Positions 20,029 to 23,940 of a stretch of 23,940 bases of DNA are shown piece after piece (positions within the stretch are counted from its first letter, which is position 1; each line of letters opens with the position of its first letter). Source of the stretch: a virus. The position numbers were made by a program, and so were the translations under genes. The notes beneath the pieces are model-generated. The model had not been told where the DNA came from, made no database searches, and was given only the letters and a program-made list of their open reading frames with translations. The stretch spans positions 1 through 23,940 of the IMG/VR virus record IMGVR_UViG_3300021197_000077. The stretch is one strand, 5' to 3'.

Positions 20029-23000
20029 TGAATAGACCCAACTTAATGTACAAACAAGGTGGCCTCAATGACGAAGGTGGCGAAATAGATGAAGTATCGG
20101 GCAACAAGGTTCCTGTAGGCGGTACAAAAAAAGGTGTTCGTGATGACATTGACGTTAACATGAGTGCAGGTGAGTGGGTAGCAGATGAAGCCACTACACG
20201 CTATCATGGTCTTAAAACATTCTTAGGTATGCGTGACGAAGCCTTGATGGGTATGGAGAAGATGGAAGCAATGGGATTGATGGGCAATTCTGATGAGGCT
20301 ACACTACCAGATGACATGCCATTTGGTATGGCTGATCTTCTTGTTGTAGAGATTGATGAAAAAAATGGTAAGCAGCGTGAACTAAACATGCAAGACGGTG
20401 GTTTTGTAAGTGGTCAAGAAGGTGAAACTATTTCTCTTGAAGGCCAACAACAAGCTACACCAACTAAGGCAGGTAGAAAAGTAACCTTTGATGAAGTTAT
20501 GGCAGAAGCCAAGATGGAGTTTAAAGAGTATCGTAATGCTGAAGGACAGAGCCTTATGGTTCCGTTTATTGGTGGCGTAGCACTATATCCTATTCCAGAG
20601 GGATACACACTATACACTGGTGAAGGTAGTGAAACTGGTGGACCTACTGACTTACCAGATACAGGTGCAGAAACAATTACACCATCTGCACGTGATGATG
20701 ACGATGACACTAACTTAACAGCGTATCGTGCAACTAAAAAAGATACATCTATCCAGTGGGATACTTTGTCAGATGAAGATTTTGTAAAAGAAGCAAATGC
20801 ACGTAATGGCTTTGGTCGTAACTTAGCATTGGGTGTAGCATCTTTAATTAGCCCATTTGCTGCTGTAGGTATGGCTGGACTAATGCGTATGGAAGACAAC
20901 AAAGTTCTTGCAATGGCACGTACTCGTTTGGCTAACTTACCAAAAGGTTCTGCACAAAGAGCACAATACGAAAAAATGATTGAAGCATACGAAGCACGTG
21001 GTAAAGGTTTGTTTGGTGGCATCATTGGTAAGATTGTAGATACACTGGGTAACATTTTTGGTTCTACAGAAGAACAGAAAAAGAAAGGCCAGAATGCAAA
21101 CTTAGTTGGTAGCAGTGGTCTTGTTGTTGGTAAGTATAGTGCTAATGGACAAATTACAGAAGCAGGTACAGCAGCAGTAAACGAGGGTATTGTAGACGGT
21201 ATTAGTACAGATCAGTATTTAAAAGCTGTAGCTGATTTAGAGTCAAGTGATCCTGAAGTTAAGAAAGCTGCACAAAATGTACTGGCTAAACACATTGGTC
21301 AAGAGTTAGGTAACTTTGTTGATCCAAGTATTATGAATGCGGTACAAACTGGTATTGGTGGTAGAACACCAGAACAAACACGTGTTGATCTTGTTAACAT
21401 TGCGTACCAACCAGCTACGGTATTAAAAGAACAGCTTGATGATTTGACACAAGGACAAAAAGATTTCTTGGGTTATACATCTGGTATTGATCCATCTGAA
21501 GCATTGGCAGTACGGCAAAATGCCGAAAGAACTATTGCTGATCCAAATGCGGGTTTACAAGAAGTACAACAGGCAGAACAGGCACTAGCAAATTTAGAAA
21601 CTACACCTGTAAGTAATTATCTCGATGTTGTTGATTTTGGCCGTGAGCAAGTAGCAGAGATATTACCAACAGATACACCTAGACTTCCTGCAGAGGATGG
21701 TGCAGCAATAGGTATGTTAGACACTTCTGATAGTACACGTACAAGTGTTGGAAGGGATACGTCAGATATTACTCCTACTACAGTAGAAACTACACCTACT
21801 AGCACAGTAGATTTTTTACAAACACAAAGAGACAATCAAGTAAAGACACTTATAGATTCTGGTGTTCCTAGCGATATTGCAGAACAAACTGTCGCTCCTG
21901 TGTCTACTACATTTGTTGATCCAGAAGAAACAGGGTTAGAGGCATTAGAACGTGACTTAACTACAGACCCGTACATGACAGTGCAAGCTGTACCTGAACA
22001 ACCTGAAGTTACAACAACAGAGCTACCACCATCAGCATCCGCACTTCCAAAAGAAGATGATCCTTCGTATCCAGAATACTATGCTAAAAGAATGTTGCCT
22101 AGTCCTTTTGAGGGGGTTAGTGCAGATGGTACAGGTACAACTACAGATCAAACAACTGAGGCATTAGGAACACCTGTTGTTACTGCGGAGCAACAAACAG
22201 ATAGGGGTTTTGTACCTACGAATGTGGCAGATTATGCACCTGATACAACTACTATTACACCACAGACATATGATAGCTCTGAAGCTGTTATGAATGCTGT
22301 ACGTGCAGGTACATTAAGTTTAGAAAGCGGTGCTCCTAGTATTATTGGAACACCTTTAGGTGATACTAATGTACGTAGAAATAGAGCATCATTAGAAAAT
22401 GCTGGTTATACTATTACGGGTGATGTAATTACTTCTGGTCCTACTTCCCCTTCTTATGCAACAATGGATATGGGTGAGGCAGGTAGAACAGATACTACAC
22501 CTGAAGCACTACAGTTAGCTGATGTAGTACCAGACACAGGTACATCTACAACTACTACAGGTGCAGCAATGTCGTTTGACGATGCCTTTGCTGCTGCACG
22601 TGCAGAAGAATCACGTTTGGGTATTTCATCAGGTACATCACAGTTTGAGTTTAATGGTCAAATGTATTCAACTGCAACTGCAGAAGAATCTGCAGCAACT
22701 GCACAACCACAAGCACAAGAGGTAGAGCAGCAAGGTAAATACGATCCAACTGCATCTGCATTATCTGGTGGCTATACAACCAACACACTAAGTGAAGCGG
22801 AACAAGGTGCGTTTGATTATGCTGTTGATAGTGGCGATAGTAATGTTGCAGATCACTATGCGAGTGTAAACAGATTACGCAACAAACAAAATGAGTTTGC
22901 TGCAAGTGGGTTTGATGAAACGCTTGGTAGGTCACTTGGACTTTCTCAAACTGATATGGATCAAGCACGTGAGTATGGCGGCAGTATACAAACAGCAATT

Positions 23001-23684
23001 GATGAAGGACGTGCAGTAGATGATGGTAATCCATTTACAAAAATAGAAGTTATAGACCCTACACCAACTACATCAACAGGCAGTAGTCGTGATGATGATA
23101 GTGGTAGTACTACAACTACTTCAAGTAGCAGTAAAGACACTAACATTGCTTCATCAGGCCGTAGTGAAACAGATATTCAAGCAGATATTAATGCTGCACT
23201 AGATGCATCTGGTGGTGCGTGGACATCAGAACTAAACGATCTTGTATCAGAACGTGGCAGTGCTCGTTCAAATGAGGGTACTTCCTCTTCTTCTAGCAGC
23301 AGTTCATCCAGTTCTTCATCTTCAGGTGGAGGTTCTTTTGGAGGATACTCCTGTTATGTTGCAACAGCATTATCTAACAAAGGCTACTGGTCAAACACAC
23401 GCAAATTAAAATTAATTAAGTGGTGCATGGAAGCAAAACCAGAAGGCAAATTAGATACTAAGTTATGGCGCAACGGTTATGTAACTTTTGGTAAAAGCGT
23501 TATTGCACCTAGAGTTAGTAATAAAACAATTCAATGGTTGTCAAACGGATTTTATTATGCTACAGTTTATAAAAAGAAAAATATTCAAGCAATTGTTGGC
23601 AAACTATTTTTTTATATCCCCTCATACACAATTGGTATATGGAAAGCACTACGGGGTAAACTTGTAGACATTGAAAGGACATAG
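20025..23684 (+). CDS. giant structural or ejection-type protein, 1219 aa
   Basis: The N-terminus contains QGGLND, VNMSAGEWVADEATTRYHGLK (residues 45-64) and FLGMRDEALMGMEKMEAMGL. This matches the L-SxGEYVxPADVxRYxGLK motif of many marine phage virion or ejection proteins. A hydrophobic stretch (about 265-290) and glycine-rich helix (325-347) could span membranes. A very long Thr/Ser/Asp/Glu-rich linker (about 550-1080) and a serine tract (about 1087-1103) follow. The end from about residue 1109 has CYVATALSNKGYWS, LKLIKWCMEAKPEGKL and RNGYVTFGK, a C-terminal cysteine domain of unknown role seen in secreted and phage proteins. This fits an internal-virion or tail protein. Confidence 0.8.
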   Translation: MMNRPNLMYKQGGLNDEGGEIDEVSGNKVPVGGTKKGVRDDIDVNMSAGEWVADEATTRYHGLKTFLGMRDEALMGMEKMEAMGLMGNSDEATLPDDMPFGMADLLVVEIDEKNGKQRELNMQDGGFVSGQEGETISLEGQQQATPTKAGRKVTFDEVMAEAKMEFKEYRNAEGQSLMVPFIGGVALYPIPEGYTLYTGEGSETGGPTDLPDTGAETITPSARDDDDDTNLTAYRATKKDTSIQWDTLSDEDFVKEANARNGFGRNLALGVASLISPFAAVGMAGLMRMEDNKVLAMARTRLANLPKGSAQRAQYEKMIEAYEARGKGLFGGIIGKIVDTLGNIFGSTEEQKKKGQNANLVGSSGLVVGKYSANGQITEAGTAAVNEGIVDGISTDQYLKAVADLESSDPEVKKAAQNVLAKHIGQELGNFVDPSIMNAVQTGIGGRTPEQTRVDLVNIAYQPATVLKEQLDDLTQGQKDFLGYTSGIDPSEALAVRQNAERTIADPNAGLQEVQQAEQALANLETTPVSNYLDVVDFGREQVAEILPTDTPRLPAEDGAAIGMLDTSDSTRTSVGRDTSDITPTTVETTPTSTVDFLQTQRDNQVKTLIDSGVPSDIAEQTVAPVSTTFVDPEETGLEALERDLTTDPYMTVQAVPEQPEVTTTELPPSASALPKEDDPSYPEYYAKRMLPSPFEGVSADGTGTTTDQTTEALGTPVVTAEQQTDRGFVPTNVADYAPDTTTITPQTYDSSEAVMNAVRAGTLSLESGAPSIIGTPLGDTNVRRNRASLENAGYTITGDVITSGPTSPSYATMDMGEAGRTDTTPEALQLADVVPDTGTSTTTTGAAMSFDDAFAAARAEESRLGISSGTSQFEFNGQMYSTATAEESAATAQPQAQEVEQQGKYDPTASALSGGYTTNTLSEAEQGAFDYAVDSGDSNVADHYASVNRLRNKQNEFAASGFDETLGRSLGLSQTDMDQAREYGGSIQTAIDEGRAVDDGNPFTKIEVIDPTPTTSTGSSRDDDSGSTTTTSSSSKDTNIASSGRSETDIQADINAALDASGGAWTSELNDLVSERGSARSNEGTSSSSSSSSSSSSSSGGGSFGGYSCYVATALSNKGYWSNTRKLKLIKWCMEAKPEGKLDTKLWRNGYVTFGKSVIAPRVSNKTIQWLSNGFYYATVYKKKNIQAIVGKLFFYIPSYTIGIWKALRGKLVDIERT

Positions 23685-23685
23685 T

Positions 23686-23940
23686 ATGTTAAATAAACCA
23701 AAGACCCCACTTACAGATTATCAAGAGTATAAAAAAAATGTTATGGCTCGTTTAATGTCATTAGGAGCAGAAGAAACAGAACATTTAAAAAATTTATATG
23801 GTAAACCTGAATTAGTAACGTTAGGTAAAATTGTAGGTGAGGATGTTACAAAGGCATTAGCAGATGGTATTAATAGTATTGCACAAGATGGAAAACAAAA
23901 AGCCATGCAACAATCTTCTGTTAAAAGACGTGGACTAGCT
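23686..23940 (+). CDS. partial hypothetical protein, cut at the right edge
   Basis: The ATG at 23686 follows GAAAGGAC as ribosome binding site, just after the stop of the giant gene. The first 85 residues are visible (MLNKPKTPLTDYQEYKKNV ... VKRRGLA) and no stop occurs before the window ends. The visible part is helical and soluble, with no signal peptide. No family can be named from this fragment. Its place suggests another virion-assembly or ejection protein. Confidence 0.7.
   Translation, partial: MLNKPKTPLTDYQEYKKNVMARLMSLGAEETEHLKNLYGKPELVTLGKIVGEDVTKALADGINSIAQDGKQKAMQQSSVKRRGLA

Noticed and set aside
20414-21055. 213-codon minus-strand frame inside the giant gene
   Set aside because: It is a shadow of the plus-strand gene, with serine-rich composition and no ribosome binding site; the plus frame has clear motifs.
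1-23940. tRNA genes and CRISPR arrays
   Set aside because: I saw no tRNA-like T-loop with matching arms and no regularly spaced direct repeats on either strand.

Overview
The window looks like part of the genome of a tailed double-stranded DNA phage (free phage, prophage or phage-plasmid), most likely infecting a marine alphaproteobacterium. The phage assignment rests on large and small terminase subunits, a portal, a holin/endolysin cassette, a tyrosine recombinase and very tight gene packing. The host guess rests on a DUF1127 protein, a GP88-like cysteine protein of a type common in alphaproteobacteria, and marine-phage style low-complexity proteins with MRGG motifs. It is an inference.

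Layout. Positions 1-8448 are read from the minus strand and form an early/replication module. From its promoter-proximal end it encodes a basic 223-aa protein, a 54-aa membrane peptide, an 89-aa protein, the GP88-like protein, a string of small unknown proteins (one with a winged-helix-like segment), a SleB-type cell wall hydrolase, a DUF932 protein, a tyrosine integrase, a stand-alone zinc-finger/TOPRIM primase and a 104-aa protein. Most neighbours overlap by 1-28 nt (ATGA or TAATG junctions), so translation is probably coupled. Positions 8449-9345 are a roughly 0.9-kb non-coding control region between the divergent arms. Positions 9346-23940 are read from the plus strand: small accessory and exported proteins (including a beta-barrel-like protein), a DUF1127 gene, small basic conserved proteins, holin-like membrane proteins, an M15 peptidase endolysin, small terminase, TerL, portal, then a 560-aa and a 1219-aa virion-associated or polyvalent-like protein, and a truncated gene at the right edge. 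No major capsid or tail tube gene is visible; these probably lie beyond the right end.

The most unusual content is regulatory and structural, centred on 7.1-9.0 kb. A perfect 14-bp palindrome, GTCCAACGTTGGAC, occurs five times in the early arm: twice just downstream of predicted promoters, twice inside coding sequence in the same reading frame, and once in the control region in the opposite orientation. Three minus-strand promoters each lie within an AT-rich inverted repeat whose arm sequences differ while pairing is kept; the largest spans 8462-8554. The 223-aa gene and the DNA upstream of it carry about one perfect short stem-loop every 30-40 bp, far above a rough random expectation. Together these suggest a phage-specific early control or replication region that I do not recognise from a described system.

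All protein names come from reading motifs by eye. No database search was made.
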